Of a stretch of 47,160 bases of DNA, positions 31,937-39,293 are shown piece after piece. The notes under the pieces were generated by a model. It searched no databases. It saw only the letters and a program-made list of their open reading frames with translations, and was not told where the DNA came from. The DNA is taken from assembly GCF_025061645.1 (NCBI RefSeq), contig NZ_JANYMP010000005.1, forward strand, positions 142,183 to 189,342, given 5' to 3'. The position numbers and the translations under genes are program-made. Each line of letters begins with the position of its first letter. The stretch's first letter is position 1. The DNA comes from Umezawaea endophytica. Its GTDB lineage: Bacteria > Actinomycetota > Actinomycetes > Mycobacteriales > Pseudonocardiaceae.

Positions 31937-32928
31937 GCGCGGCGGCGACCGACGAGCAGCAGGGCGATCCCGGCGAGCAGCAGGACACCTCCGGCGATCC
32001 ACAGGACCACCGGAAGACCCGTCAGCAGCCACAGCCTCGACTTGTTGGCCTCGGCCGCCCGCACGTTGTTCTCGACCGTCTTCCGGTTGAGCTCCAACGT
32101 CCCGTCGAACACCGCGGTGCCCCGACCCGCGCCCTGGTCCGAGGTGCGCAGCTCCTGCTTCACCGACTGGCGCACCTTGACCAGCGCGCCGGTGTCCGGC
32201 TCGACCCACATCGTCTTGTCCACCTGGTAGTGCAGCCTGACCGACACCGAGGCGTCCGGCTTGCCGACCAGTGAACCGGGGACCTCGCGGCCGTCGACGT
32301 CGGTGGGCGGCACGGACACCTTGAACCGGTACACCGGCAGGCCGTCGACCTCGTCCTCGCCGTCGAACTTGGCGTCGACCTGCTTGTTCACCCCGGTGTC
32401 GTACCAGGGGTACGTCCGCTTCTCGGTCTGGAAGGGGAACTTGAAGTTCAGACCGGGGAACTGCGCCTGGCCGCGGGTGCCGGGGATCCTGGTGTCCTTG
32501 CCCTCCTCCTTGGTCTTCTGGAGGTACTGGTTGGTGCAGGGCGCGACGGCCTCCGCGCTGAACCGGTCCAGGCAGAGTTCGCGGACGCTCGCGTTGATCT
32601 CCTTGCCGTCGCGGTCGTTCGTGACGCGGGTGGCCTCGATCCACGAGGTCACGCCACCGTCGGCCTTCACCTCGGGCGCCCGCGCGTCCCCGGAGACGTA
32701 GGTGCTCGACGTGAGGTTGAGGTTCCGCTGGATCTCCGGCTGCGTCGGGGATCCCTTCTTCTCCACGTACACGAGCGCGGTGATGCCGCTGCCCTGCGCG
32801 ACCGCGGAAGTCTTGGGGTCGTGCGGGATCTTGGCGAGGGCCGGGTAGGCGTAGAACCGCAGCAACAGCCCGGTCGCGATCCCGAACACGCCGAGTCCGA
32901 GCACGACTAAGGTCACAACGCGTCGCAA
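31933..32928 (-). CDS. DUF3068 membrane-anchored protein (Rv0227c-like)
   Basis: A 331-residue protein with an N-terminal helix (LVVLGLGVFGIATGLLL), a large extracytoplasmic beta-rich domain and a C-terminal helix (WIAGGVLLLAGIALLL) ending in a basic GRRRA. This is the DUF3068 layout. Databases often call it a PorA-family porin, a name not well supported. The M. tuberculosis homologue Rv0227c is a conserved envelope protein. The TTG start at 32928 has GAGGAGG just upstream. It overlaps the GT4 gene by 16 bp and is the last gene of a GT2-GT4-DUF3068 operon. Confidence 0.88.
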   Translation of the reverse strand: MRRVVTLVVLGLGVFGIATGLLLRFYAYPALAKIPHDPKTSAVAQGSGITALVYVEKKGSPTQPEIQRNLNLTSSTYVSGDARAPEVKADGGVTSWIEATRVTNDRDGKEINASVRELCLDRFSAEAVAPCTNQYLQKTKEEGKDTRIPGTRGQAQFPGLNFKFPFQTEKRTYPWYDTGVNKQVDAKFDGEDEVDGLPVYRFKVSVPPTDVDGREVPGSLVGKPDASVSVRLHYQVDKTMWVEPDTGALVKVRQSVKQELRTSDQGAGRGTAVFDGTLELNRKTVENNVRAAEANKSRLWLLTGLPVVLWIAGGVLLLAGIALLLVGRRRA

Positions 32929-34079
32929 AGGTCCTCCTCAGGAGCTGGGCCGCCGACGCGGCCCGTGGTTGAACTGTCGAGCAGGGTGGACACCACGGCG
33001 ACGAACAGCCGTCCACTGGCGGCCCAGTCGAAGCGGGCGGCCCACTCCCGGCACGCGTCGGCGACGGCCGCCGCGTCGTCGGGACGTGCCAGCAGCGTGA
33101 GCGCGTCGTGGATCGCCCCGCCGACGTCCTCGTCGGCGCCCACCAACCAGCCGGTCTCCCCGTGCCGCACGGAGTCGCGCAGCCCGTCGACCTCGCGGCA
33201 GACGGTCGGGACGCCGTGCGCGGCGGCCTCGACCACGGCCAGGCCCCAGCCCTCGCCGTCCGACAGGGTGACGTTCAGCCAGGACTCCCGCAGCAGCGCG
33301 CTCTTCGTCGAGTCGTCGACGAAACCGTGCACCACGACGGAATCCCCGAACGGCGCCGCCGCACCGCGCACCACGTCCTCGTGCGGGCCGCGGCCGACCA
33401 CGTGCAGGCGCAGCCCCGGCCAGTGGCCGCGCAGCGTGCCGACGAGCCCGACCAGCCGGTCGACCCGCTTGTGCGTGACGAGCCTGCCGAGGCACACCAG
33501 CGTGGGGTCCGCGGAGCGGGCACCCTCCTCGGACGAGGGGTGGGCCGTTCCGTTGGGCACCACGAAGATCCGGCCGCGCCAGGCGAGGCGCTCGCGCATC
33601 GCGCGCACGGTGGACCGCGACACGGCGACCGTCACCGCCCGGCGGTAGACCCGACGCGCGGCGGGACCTTCCAGCCAGCGCCCGATCCGGGCCAGCCACG
33701 GCGGGAAGTGCACGGCGAACTGGGCGTCGTGCACGTGGTGCATCACCAGCACGACCTTCGTCCACCTGGCGACGACCAGCGGGCTGAAGAAGGGGATGCC
33801 GTTCTGGCAGTCGATCACCAGGTCGACGCGGCTCCTGTTGCGCAGCAGCCAGAACAGCGCCCAGAAGTACACCGTCCACCGGCCGCCGCGACGCACGGTC
33901 GACCCGTCACCGGCGCTCTGCCCGTCCCCCCTGGCCGTGAGGAAGGTGACCTGCGCGCCCGCGGCGGCCATCGCGTCCGCCATGCGGGCGGCGTACTCCT
34001 CGGCGCCACCGGCGTGCGGGTGCCCGCGGTCCCGCCAGTTCACCACTACCACCCGCGCACCGTTGAGCGGTGGTCTCAC
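32913..34079 (-). CDS. GT4-family glycosyltransferase (Rv0225-like)
   Basis: A 388-residue GT-B glycosyltransferase. The N-terminal domain has RDRGHPHAGGAEEYAARMA, the donor side has LVCLGRLVTHKRVDRL, and the donor-binding EGWGLAVVEAAAHGVPTV carries the E-x7-E pattern. It is a retaining family transferring a sugar from a nucleotide donor at the cytoplasmic membrane face. It resembles Rv0225 in neighbourhood and type. The GTG at 34079 directly abuts the TGA of the GT2 gene. It overlaps DUF3068 downstream by 16 bp. Acceptor and sugar are unknown, probably a lipid or cell-wall glycan. Confidence 0.92.
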   Translation of the reverse strand: MRPPLNGARVVVVNWRDRGHPHAGGAEEYAARMADAMAAAGAQVTFLTARGDGQSAGDGSTVRRGGRWTVYFWALFWLLRNRSRVDLVIDCQNGIPFFSPLVVARWTKVVLVMHHVHDAQFAVHFPPWLARIGRWLEGPAARRVYRRAVTVAVSRSTVRAMRERLAWRGRIFVVPNGTAHPSSEEGARSADPTLVCLGRLVTHKRVDRLVGLVGTLRGHWPGLRLHVVGRGPHEDVVRGAAAPFGDSVVVHGFVDDSTKSALLRESWLNVTLSDGEGWGLAVVEAAAHGVPTVCREVDGLRDSVRHGETGWLVGADEDVGGAIHDALTLLARPDDAAAVADACREWAARFDWAASGRLFVAVVSTLLDSSTTGRVGGPAPEEDLCDAL

Positions 34080-34835
34080 TCAGGCCACCTCCGCCACGGG
34101 TGTCATGACCGGGGCGACGGCGGGCGTCTTCTCCGAGCCGAGGATCGCCCGGATCCTGGCGAGCGCGGCGAAGCTGCGGTAGCCGTCCCGCATCGGGCGG
34201 AACGTGGACCCCGGCACGTCGGTCCAGCTCACCGGCAGTTCGACGATCATCGCGCCGATCCGCTGGGCCCTGGCGAGCAGTTCGACGTCGAACGCCCACC
34301 CCGGTGTGCGCAGCGGCTGGAAGATCGCGTCCGCGGTGCGCCGGTCGAAGAACTTGTAGCCGCACTGGGTGTCGCCGACGCCCGGCACGATCGAGCCCGC
34401 CGCGTGGCGGAAGGCCCACGCGCCCGCCTGGCGGACCTGGGTGTGCCTGGCCCGCACGATCGAGTTCGGGTGCGCCCGCGATCCGACGACCACGTTCACC
34501 CCGGTGCTCAGGAACCGGAGTGTCGGCGCCAGCGCCGCCATGTCGGTCGCCAGGTCCGCGTCGCAGAAGCCGACGTAGCGGCTGTCGGTCCGCAGCACCC
34601 CGGTCCGGACCGCGGCGCCCTTCCCCGGCTGGTCGCACCGGATCAGCCTCACCGGTACCGACCCGGACCTATGCAGGCGGGCGACCTCGCCGCTGCGGTC
34701 GGTGCTGGTGTTGTCGACGACCACGATCTCGCAGGGCTCCCGAGTGGTCGAGAGCGCGGCCTTGAGCGCGGACAGCGTGGTCGACAGCCGCGACTCCTCA
34801 TTGCGCACAGGCACGACAATGGAAAGCAGTGTCAT
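34080..34835 (-). CDS. GT2-family glycosyltransferase (polyprenyl-phosphate sugar synthase type)
   Basis: A 251-residue GT-A enzyme. It shows VVPVRNEESRL, IVVVDNTSTD, the metal-binding FCDADLATD and, later, GDTQCGYKFF, typical of dolichyl/polyprenyl-phosphate glycosyltransferases such as DPM/ALG5-like proteins. It has no C-terminal membrane helices. ATG 34835 is chosen because the family begins within a few residues of this Met. It is the first gene of the GT2-GT4-DUF3068 operon. A perfect CRP-type site lies 127 nt upstream. Supplying lipid-linked sugar for the neighbouring transferases is an inference. Confidence 0.92.
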   Translation of the reverse strand: MTLLSIVVPVRNEESRLSTTLSALKAALSTTREPCEIVVVDNTSTDRSGEVARLHRSGSVPVRLIRCDQPGKGAAVRTGVLRTDSRYVGFCDADLATDMAALAPTLRFLSTGVNVVVGSRAHPNSIVRARHTQVRQAGAWAFRHAAGSIVPGVGDTQCGYKFFDRRTADAIFQPLRTPGWAFDVELLARAQRIGAMIVELPVSWTDVPGSTFRPMRDGYRSFAALARIRAILGSEKTPAVAPVMTPVAEVA

Positions 34836-34961
34836 GTCTTCGCCGCCGATATTCCGGGCACGAAGAACCCGGCATGGTGTCGCAAGAGTCCTCCCATGAC
34901 GTGACGCAGGTCTCAGACGCCGAAAGTTACCCAACGGTAGTTCCCCGGAAATAAAAGGTCA

Positions 34962-34979
34962 GTGTGATATGCGTCACAC
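34962..34979. promoter_or_regulatory. CRP/FNR-type binding site
   Basis: GTGTGA-TATGCG-TCACAC has perfect six-base arms and matches the TGTGA-N6-TCACA consensus known for E. coli CRP, M. tuberculosis Crp (Rv3676) and Corynebacterium GlxR. It lies 127-144 nt upstream of the GT2 start, next to an A/T-rich stretch on the promoter side. Control of the envelope glycosyltransferase operon by cAMP-type signalling is an inference. Confidence 0.65.
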
Positions 34980-35261
34980 AACCCTTCGAAGTGACGTCCA
35001 CCTTCGAACTTTGTGCCGTTCAGAGCCCGAACTTGAGCTGGACGGGCTAATCAGGATGGCGATGACCGGACGGACAGCGCCTCGTCGAACAAAGATCCGG
35101 TGAAAAACCGTCACGAGTCCGCCAGGAGCATCGCCGGTAGACGAAGAACGCAGGTCAAATCATCTGAATGGATCTACCAGCGGAGTGAAGCACCTGGTCA
35201 GGCGCGCGCAGTACCACAGATCGACGCGCGCGACGACAACCCGGCAGGCGTCAGTTGCATA

Positions 35262-35282
35262 TCGGTTCGACCAAAAAACCGA
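35262..35282 (-). terminator. Weak hairpin downstream of the small unknown gene
   Basis: TCGGTT (35262-35267) pairs with AACCGA (35277-35282), with a 9-nt loop. On the minus strand the loop starts with a T-run. It lies about 30 nt beyond the stop of the 98-residue minus-strand gene and could be its terminator. Confidence 0.3.
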
Positions 35283-35309
35283 CCATCGACAGGTTCGGAA
35301 ATCGCCGCG

Positions 35310-35606
35310 TCAAATCAGGTAACGGATCGAAGCCGTTCCGTAATAAAAGCAAGTCAAATCGTCAAATTCCGACCGATTCACGGCCTTCATTTCGCGCAAT
35401 TCACCCTCTCCGAAGGCCGCGATCTGGGCTTTGACATGCGAAAACACACTTCCGGAGCCCCTCGGGACCACCCCGACCGCCCGGCGTTTAGCCTGGTCAG
35501 AGACGTGGGGCAGGTCATCGAAGATCGAGTCCCGAACAAAGGCGAGCACCGGGACCAGTCGGTCCATTAGTGCCGCCGATTCCACCGGGGTCAGCTCACC
35601 GGCCAT
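35310..35606 (-). CDS. Hypothetical protein in an A+T-rich stretch
   Basis: A 98-residue reading frame. I do not recognise it. The sequence looks protein-like (ELTPVESAALMDRLVPVLAF, DSIFDDLP, FDDLTCFYYG) rather than the Arg/Pro/Gly-rich pattern of shadow frames, and a helical N-terminal half is likely. Codon use is atypical: the 35341-35400 segment is about 42 percent G+C, far below neighbours. The ATG at 35606 lacks a clear ribosome-binding site, and a GTG about 7 codons upstream is possible. It could be a recently acquired gene, a remnant, or chance. Its neighbours give no hint. Confidence 0.42.
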   Translation of the reverse strand: MAGELTPVESAALMDRLVPVLAFVRDSIFDDLPHVSDQAKRRAVGVVPRGSGSVFSHVKAQIAAFGEGELREMKAVNRSEFDDLTCFYYGTASIRYLI

Positions 35607-35690
35607 TCGACGCGGCCACTCCACTCCGGCCCGCCCGTGCCGCGGTTCTTTCCCCACGGCACGGGCGACGGCATTCCGGAAATGGGTCGC

Positions 35691-36479
35691 TCAGGCGCGG
35701 GCGCCGCCGTCAACCCGCAGCACCGTCCCGGTCACGAAGGAGGCGCGGTCGCTCAGCAGCCACGCGGCGGCCTCGGCGATCTCGGACGGGTCGGCGCCCC
35801 GCCCCAGCGGCGTGCTCGCGACCAGCAGCTCGGGAAGGTCGGGCGCGTGCGCCACCCAGGTGTCCATCATCTCGGTGGCGGTGTTGCCGGGGGCGATGGC
35901 GTTGACCCTGATGCCCTCCGGGCCGTAGGTGACGGCGGCGGACTCGGTGAGGCTGTTGAGCGCGCGCTTCATCGCCCCGTACACGGGCAGGCGGGGGTTG
36001 CCCATCAGGCTGCCGACGCTGGAGTTGTTGACGATCGCCCCGACGCCCGCGGTGGCGCGGATGGCGGCGACCTCGGCGACCATCGCGAGCCACGGGCCTC
36101 GGAGGTTCACCGCGTAGAGGTGGTCGAAGTCGGCTTCCGGGACGAGGTCCATCGGGTTGGGCGGCACGAACGCGGCGCCGTTGTTGAAGGCGACGTCCAG
36201 CCTGCCGTGGAGGTCCACGACGTGCCGCACGGCCGCGCGGACGCTGTCGGCGTCGGCCAGGTCGCACACGACGTGGTCCGCCGTGCCGCCCGCGGCCCGG
36301 ACCTCCTCGGTCACGGCCTTGAGCTGGTCCTCCGTGCGGGCCGCGAGCACCACCCGCGCCCCTTCGCGGGCGAACAGCCGCGCCGCCGCGGCGCCGATGC
36401 CGCGTCCGGCACCGGTGATGAAGGCGACCTTGTCCGCGAGCAGGCCGAGGGACGGGGCGGTGGTGGGTGTGGTGGTCAT
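35691..36479 (-). CDS. Short-chain dehydrogenase/reductase (SDR)
   Basis: A 262-residue classical SDR. It has the cofactor motif TGAGRGIGAAAA, FNNGAAF in the NNAG position, the catalytic Ser in NNSSVGSL, YGAMK (Tyr and Lys) and the C-terminal VTGTVLRVDGG. An Arg after the second strand (AARTEDQL) favours NADP(H). The substrate is unknown. ATG 36479 is the natural start of the Rossmann fold. It is divergent from an XRE/MmyB-type regulator, with an inverted repeat in the 85-bp gap, so it is probably that regulator's target, a very common pair in actinobacteria. Confidence 0.94.
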   Translation of the reverse strand: MTTTPTTAPSLGLLADKVAFITGAGRGIGAAAARLFAREGARVVLAARTEDQLKAVTEEVRAAGGTADHVVCDLADADSVRAAVRHVVDLHGRLDVAFNNGAAFVPPNPMDLVPEADFDHLYAVNLRGPWLAMVAEVAAIRATAGVGAIVNNSSVGSLMGNPRLPVYGAMKRALNSLTESAAVTYGPEGIRVNAIAPGNTATEMMDTWVAHAPDLPELLVASTPLGRGADPSEIAEAAAWLLSDRASFVTGTVLRVDGGARA

Positions 36480-36507
36480 GGGACGAGCCTGTGCCGGTGC
36501 GTGCGAC

Positions 36508-36536
36508 CCAACCAGGCACAGCCGGTACCTGGCTGG
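36508..36536. promoter_or_regulatory. Inverted repeat between SDR and XRE genes
   Basis: CCAACCAGG (36508-36516) and CCTGGCTGG (36528-36536) form an inverted repeat with eight of nine pairs matching and centre at 36522, midway between the divergent starts at 36479 and 36565. It is the likely operator of the XRE/MmyB-type regulator. Confidence 0.55.
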
Positions 36537-36564
36537 GCCCGCGACCCGCGAGCACACTGGAAGC

Positions 36565-37416
36565 GTGGACAGAGACGAGCTGGCGGCCTTCCTGCGCACC
36601 AGGCGCGAGCGGATCACCCCGGCCGACGTGGGCCTGCCCGCCGGACCGCGCAGGCGCACGCCGGGGCTGCGCCGCGAGGAGACCGCGCAGCTCGCGCACA
36701 TCTCCACGGAGTACTACACCCGGCTGGAGCAGGCCCGCGGCCCGCGCCCGTCCCGCGAGGTGCTGGCCGGGCTGTCGCGGGCCCTGCGGCTGTCCGACAC
36801 CGAGCGCGACCACCTCCACCACCTCGCGGGCGCTCCGCCCGCACCCCCGCCGGGTCCCTCGCGGGAGGTGCGGCCCGGCGTCCTGCACCTGCTGCACCGA
36901 CTCCCGCAGGCGGCGGTCTTCGTGACGTCGGCGACGCAGGAGGTGATCGCCTGGAACGACCTCGCCGCCGCGCTGATGGAGGACTTCTCCGCGGTGTCCA
37001 GGCGTGATCGCAACCTGGTGCGCCGCGTCTTCCTCGGCCCGCACCCCGGCGGTCGCAGGCTCTTCGGGGTGTCGGACGCCGACGACTTCGCCCGCGGCGC
37101 CGCCCGGCAACTGCGCGCCACCGCGGCCCGCTACCCCGACGACCCGGAGACCGCCGAACTGGTCGCGGACCTGCTCGCGGGCAGCGAGGAGTTCGCCCGG
37201 CTGTGGGAGTCCCACGACGTGGGCGCGCGGCACGCCCTCCGCAAGACGTTCCAGCACCCGCTGGTCGGCCCCGTCACCGTCGACTGCGACGCACTGGACG
37301 TCACCGACCGGGACCAGCGCGTCGTGATCTACACGGCGCCCCCCGGTTCCCCGTCGGAGGAGGCGCTGCGGCTCCTGTCGGTCATCGGCACCCAGCGCAT
37401 GGACGTGCCCGGCTGA
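36565..37416 (+). CDS. XRE-family regulator with MmyB-like ligand domain
   Basis: A 283-residue regulator. The N-terminal helix-turn-helix (about 5-80) reads ELAAFLRTRRERI, RTPGLRREETAQLAHIS, YYTRLEQARGPRPS. The C-terminal part (about 105-275) is the MmyB-like PAS domain: AVFVTSATQEVIAWNDLAAAL and the conserved FQHPLVGPVTVDCDAL. This family in actinobacteria is nearly always divergent from a short-chain dehydrogenase and represses it; ligands may be fatty acids. GTG at 36565 is used. After it, 37417-37671 is a 255-bp gap with no gene. Confidence 0.93.
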   Translation: MDRDELAAFLRTRRERITPADVGLPAGPRRRTPGLRREETAQLAHISTEYYTRLEQARGPRPSREVLAGLSRALRLSDTERDHLHHLAGAPPAPPPGPSREVRPGVLHLLHRLPQAAVFVTSATQEVIAWNDLAAALMEDFSAVSRRDRNLVRRVFLGPHPGGRRLFGVSDADDFARGAARQLRATAARYPDDPETAELVADLLAGSEEFARLWESHDVGARHALRKTFQHPLVGPVTVDCDALDVTDRDQRVVIYTAPPGSPSEEALRLLSVIGTQRMDVPG

Positions 37417-37671
37417 GGCGACGCCCACCACTCGGTGAAAACCTTTACAGGAGAACAATTCCACGTCGAGTCGCTGCGCCACAACGGATCCGGGACGGCT
37501 GAACCACCGGACTCACCTGGGCGGAACCGGTCCCGCACCGAGAAGAGCCTTGCGCCTCCGGCCTTTCCGCCCCGCGTGCGCCGACGCCGTTCCGAGGTGG
37601 CTTGGTGCGAGCGCCGCGAGCGGTCTGGATAGGGTCTCGCCCATCCACACGGCATCCGGAAGGGGCAACCG

Positions 37672-39279
37672 GTGATCGGGCGCTTGGACGAAGGCGAAGC
37701 GCGGCGGTGGCGGACCGGTGATCCGGCCGTCCTGCGCGCCGACCTCGACCGCGCTCTCGCGGGCGCGGAAGACCCGCTGAACCCGCCGTCGGACGCGGAA
37801 CTGCTGGACGCCGTACGAGGCGGGACGATCCAGGCCTACGGCACGCTCTACGCGCGTCACGTCCAAGCGGCGGGCAACCTGGCCCGGCAGCTCGCCAGGT
37901 CACCGGTGGAGGCCGACGACCTCGTGTCGGACGCCTTCGCCAAGGTCCTCTCCGTGCTGCGCACGGGTGGCGGCCCCGAGTCGGCGTTCCGCGCGTACCT
38001 GCTGACCGCGTTGCGCCACACGGCCTACGACAAGGCCCGGCGGGACCGCAGGCTCGAGCTGTCCGACGACGTGGAAGCCGTCCCCGGTGTCGCGAAGACC
38101 ACGTCCCAGCCCTTCCACGACACCGCCGTGGCGCGACTTGACCGGTCGCTGGCCGCCAGGGCGTTCGCCAGCCTCCCCGAGCACTGGCAGACCGTGCTGT
38201 GGCACACCGCGATCGAGGGCCAGACACCCGCCCAGGTCTCCCCCCTGCTCGGCCTGACCCCCAACGGGGTCTCCGCGCTGGCCTACCGGGCCCGTGAGGG
38301 CCTGCGGAAGGCCTACCTCCAGGCGCACGTGGAGCGGAACCCCTCCGAGCCGTGCCGCGCCACCGCCGCCAAGCTCGGAGCCTGGACCCGCGGCGGCCTG
38401 TCCAAGCGCGAGGCGGTCCAGGTCGAGGCGCACCTGGACGAGTGCTCCGCCTGCCGCGCGCTGACCGCCGAGCTGGCCGACGTCAACGGCGCGCTGCGCG
38501 CCGTCGTCGCGCCGCTGGTGCTCGGTGTCGGCACCACCGGCTACCTGGCCGTCGGAGCGGGCAAGGCGAGCGCGGTCGCGTCGATCGCCACGGGCACCGG
38601 TGCGTCGGTGCCCCAGTGGCTCGGCGCGGTCGCCTCGGCGGTGCTGCTGGCGACCGCCATCGGTTCGGGCGTGGACGCCCCGGACCGCCCGGTCGACCCC
38701 ACGGCCGTCGCCCAACCCCCGGCGACGAGCACCACCGCCGGCTTGACGACGACGGTCGGGCAGACCACCACGACCGCCCCGCCCGCGTCCGCTCCCCCGG
38801 CCTCGGGGACCGCGCCGGGGACCACCTCGACCGGCGGGTCGAGCGCCGTCGCACCGGCACCCACGGCCGCCGCCGCGCCCACGCTGGCACCGACCTCGCC
38901 CACCGGGTTCACCACGTCCACCGGCGGGCCGCCCACCGACTTCCCCATCACCATCAGCAACACCGGTTCGGCCCCCGCGCCGCCCCCGACGATGACGCTG
39001 TCGCTGCCGGACGACCTCAAGGTCGTGGGGCCGGGCAACAACCTGCGGGGTGGGGTCCTGGTCGGGCTGGACGGCGCGACGGGGACCGTGGGATGCCCGG
39101 CGGGCAAGGGGACGGTGGTCTGCGCGGCGACGCGGGAACTCGCGCCGGGCGACTCCGTGACGTTCGTCTTCCGCCTGCTCGCGGGCCCCAAGGCGCAGGA
39201 CGGCACGATCACCGCCACCACGGACTCCGGTCCCCCGCTGGTCATCGAGGTGCCCGTCACCATCAAGCCGAAGAAGTAG
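37672..39279 (+). CDS. ECF sigma factor fused to anti-sigma zinc finger, membrane segment and surface domain
   Basis: A 535-residue multidomain protein. Residues about 45-115 are sigma region 2 (TLYARHVQAAGNLARQL, EADDLVSDAFAKVL) and about 150-205 region 4 (LPEHWQTVLWHTAIEG, LLGLTPNGVSALAYRAREGL). Next comes an anti-sigma zinc-binding element (C-to-H spacing, then HLDECSAC), one or two hydrophobic segments (about 273-328), a Thr/Pro/Ala-rich linker (about 335-425) and a DUF11-like beta domain outside the cell. Sigma and anti-sigma parts in one chain imply a membrane-tethered sigma factor released by a signal; similar fusions are known in actinobacterial ECF groups (ECF52/53-like, assignment uncertain). 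GGAAGGGG precedes the GTG. Confidence 0.9.
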   Translation: MIGRLDEGEARRWRTGDPAVLRADLDRALAGAEDPLNPPSDAELLDAVRGGTIQAYGTLYARHVQAAGNLARQLARSPVEADDLVSDAFAKVLSVLRTGGGPESAFRAYLLTALRHTAYDKARRDRRLELSDDVEAVPGVAKTTSQPFHDTAVARLDRSLAARAFASLPEHWQTVLWHTAIEGQTPAQVSPLLGLTPNGVSALAYRAREGLRKAYLQAHVERNPSEPCRATAAKLGAWTRGGLSKREAVQVEAHLDECSACRALTAELADVNGALRAVVAPLVLGVGTTGYLAVGAGKASAVASIATGTGASVPQWLGAVASAVLLATAIGSGVDAPDRPVDPTAVAQPPATSTTAGLTTTVGQTTTTAPPASAPPASGTAPGTTSTGGSSAVAPAPTAAAAPTLAPTSPTGFTTSTGGPPTDFPITISNTGSAPAPPPTMTLSLPDDLKVVGPGNNLRGGVLVGLDGATGTVGCPAGKGTVVCAATRELAPGDSVTFVFRLLAGPKAQDGTITATTDSGPPLVIEVPVTIKPKK

Positions 39280-39293
39280 ACCGCGGCCCGCTA

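Larger units (their letters stand above)
34836..35309. other. A+T-richer intergenic region upstream of the GT2 operon
   Basis: This 474-bp stretch has no convincing gene. Its base composition is clearly lower in G+C than the rest of the window (34921-34980 is about 47 percent G+C by my count). It holds a perfect CRP-type palindrome (34962-34979), an ATAAAA run just beside it, and a small hairpin at 35262-35282 (TCGGTT/AACCGA). It presumably contains the promoter of the minus-strand glycosyltransferase operon and may be a remnant of acquired DNA. Confidence 0.55.

Noticed and set aside
35100-35570. A 156-codon plus-strand frame in the A+T-rich stretch
   Set aside because: Ser/Arg/Asp-rich, no hydrophobic core pattern and no ribosome-binding site. 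It overlaps the more protein-like minus-strand frame. Neither is certain.
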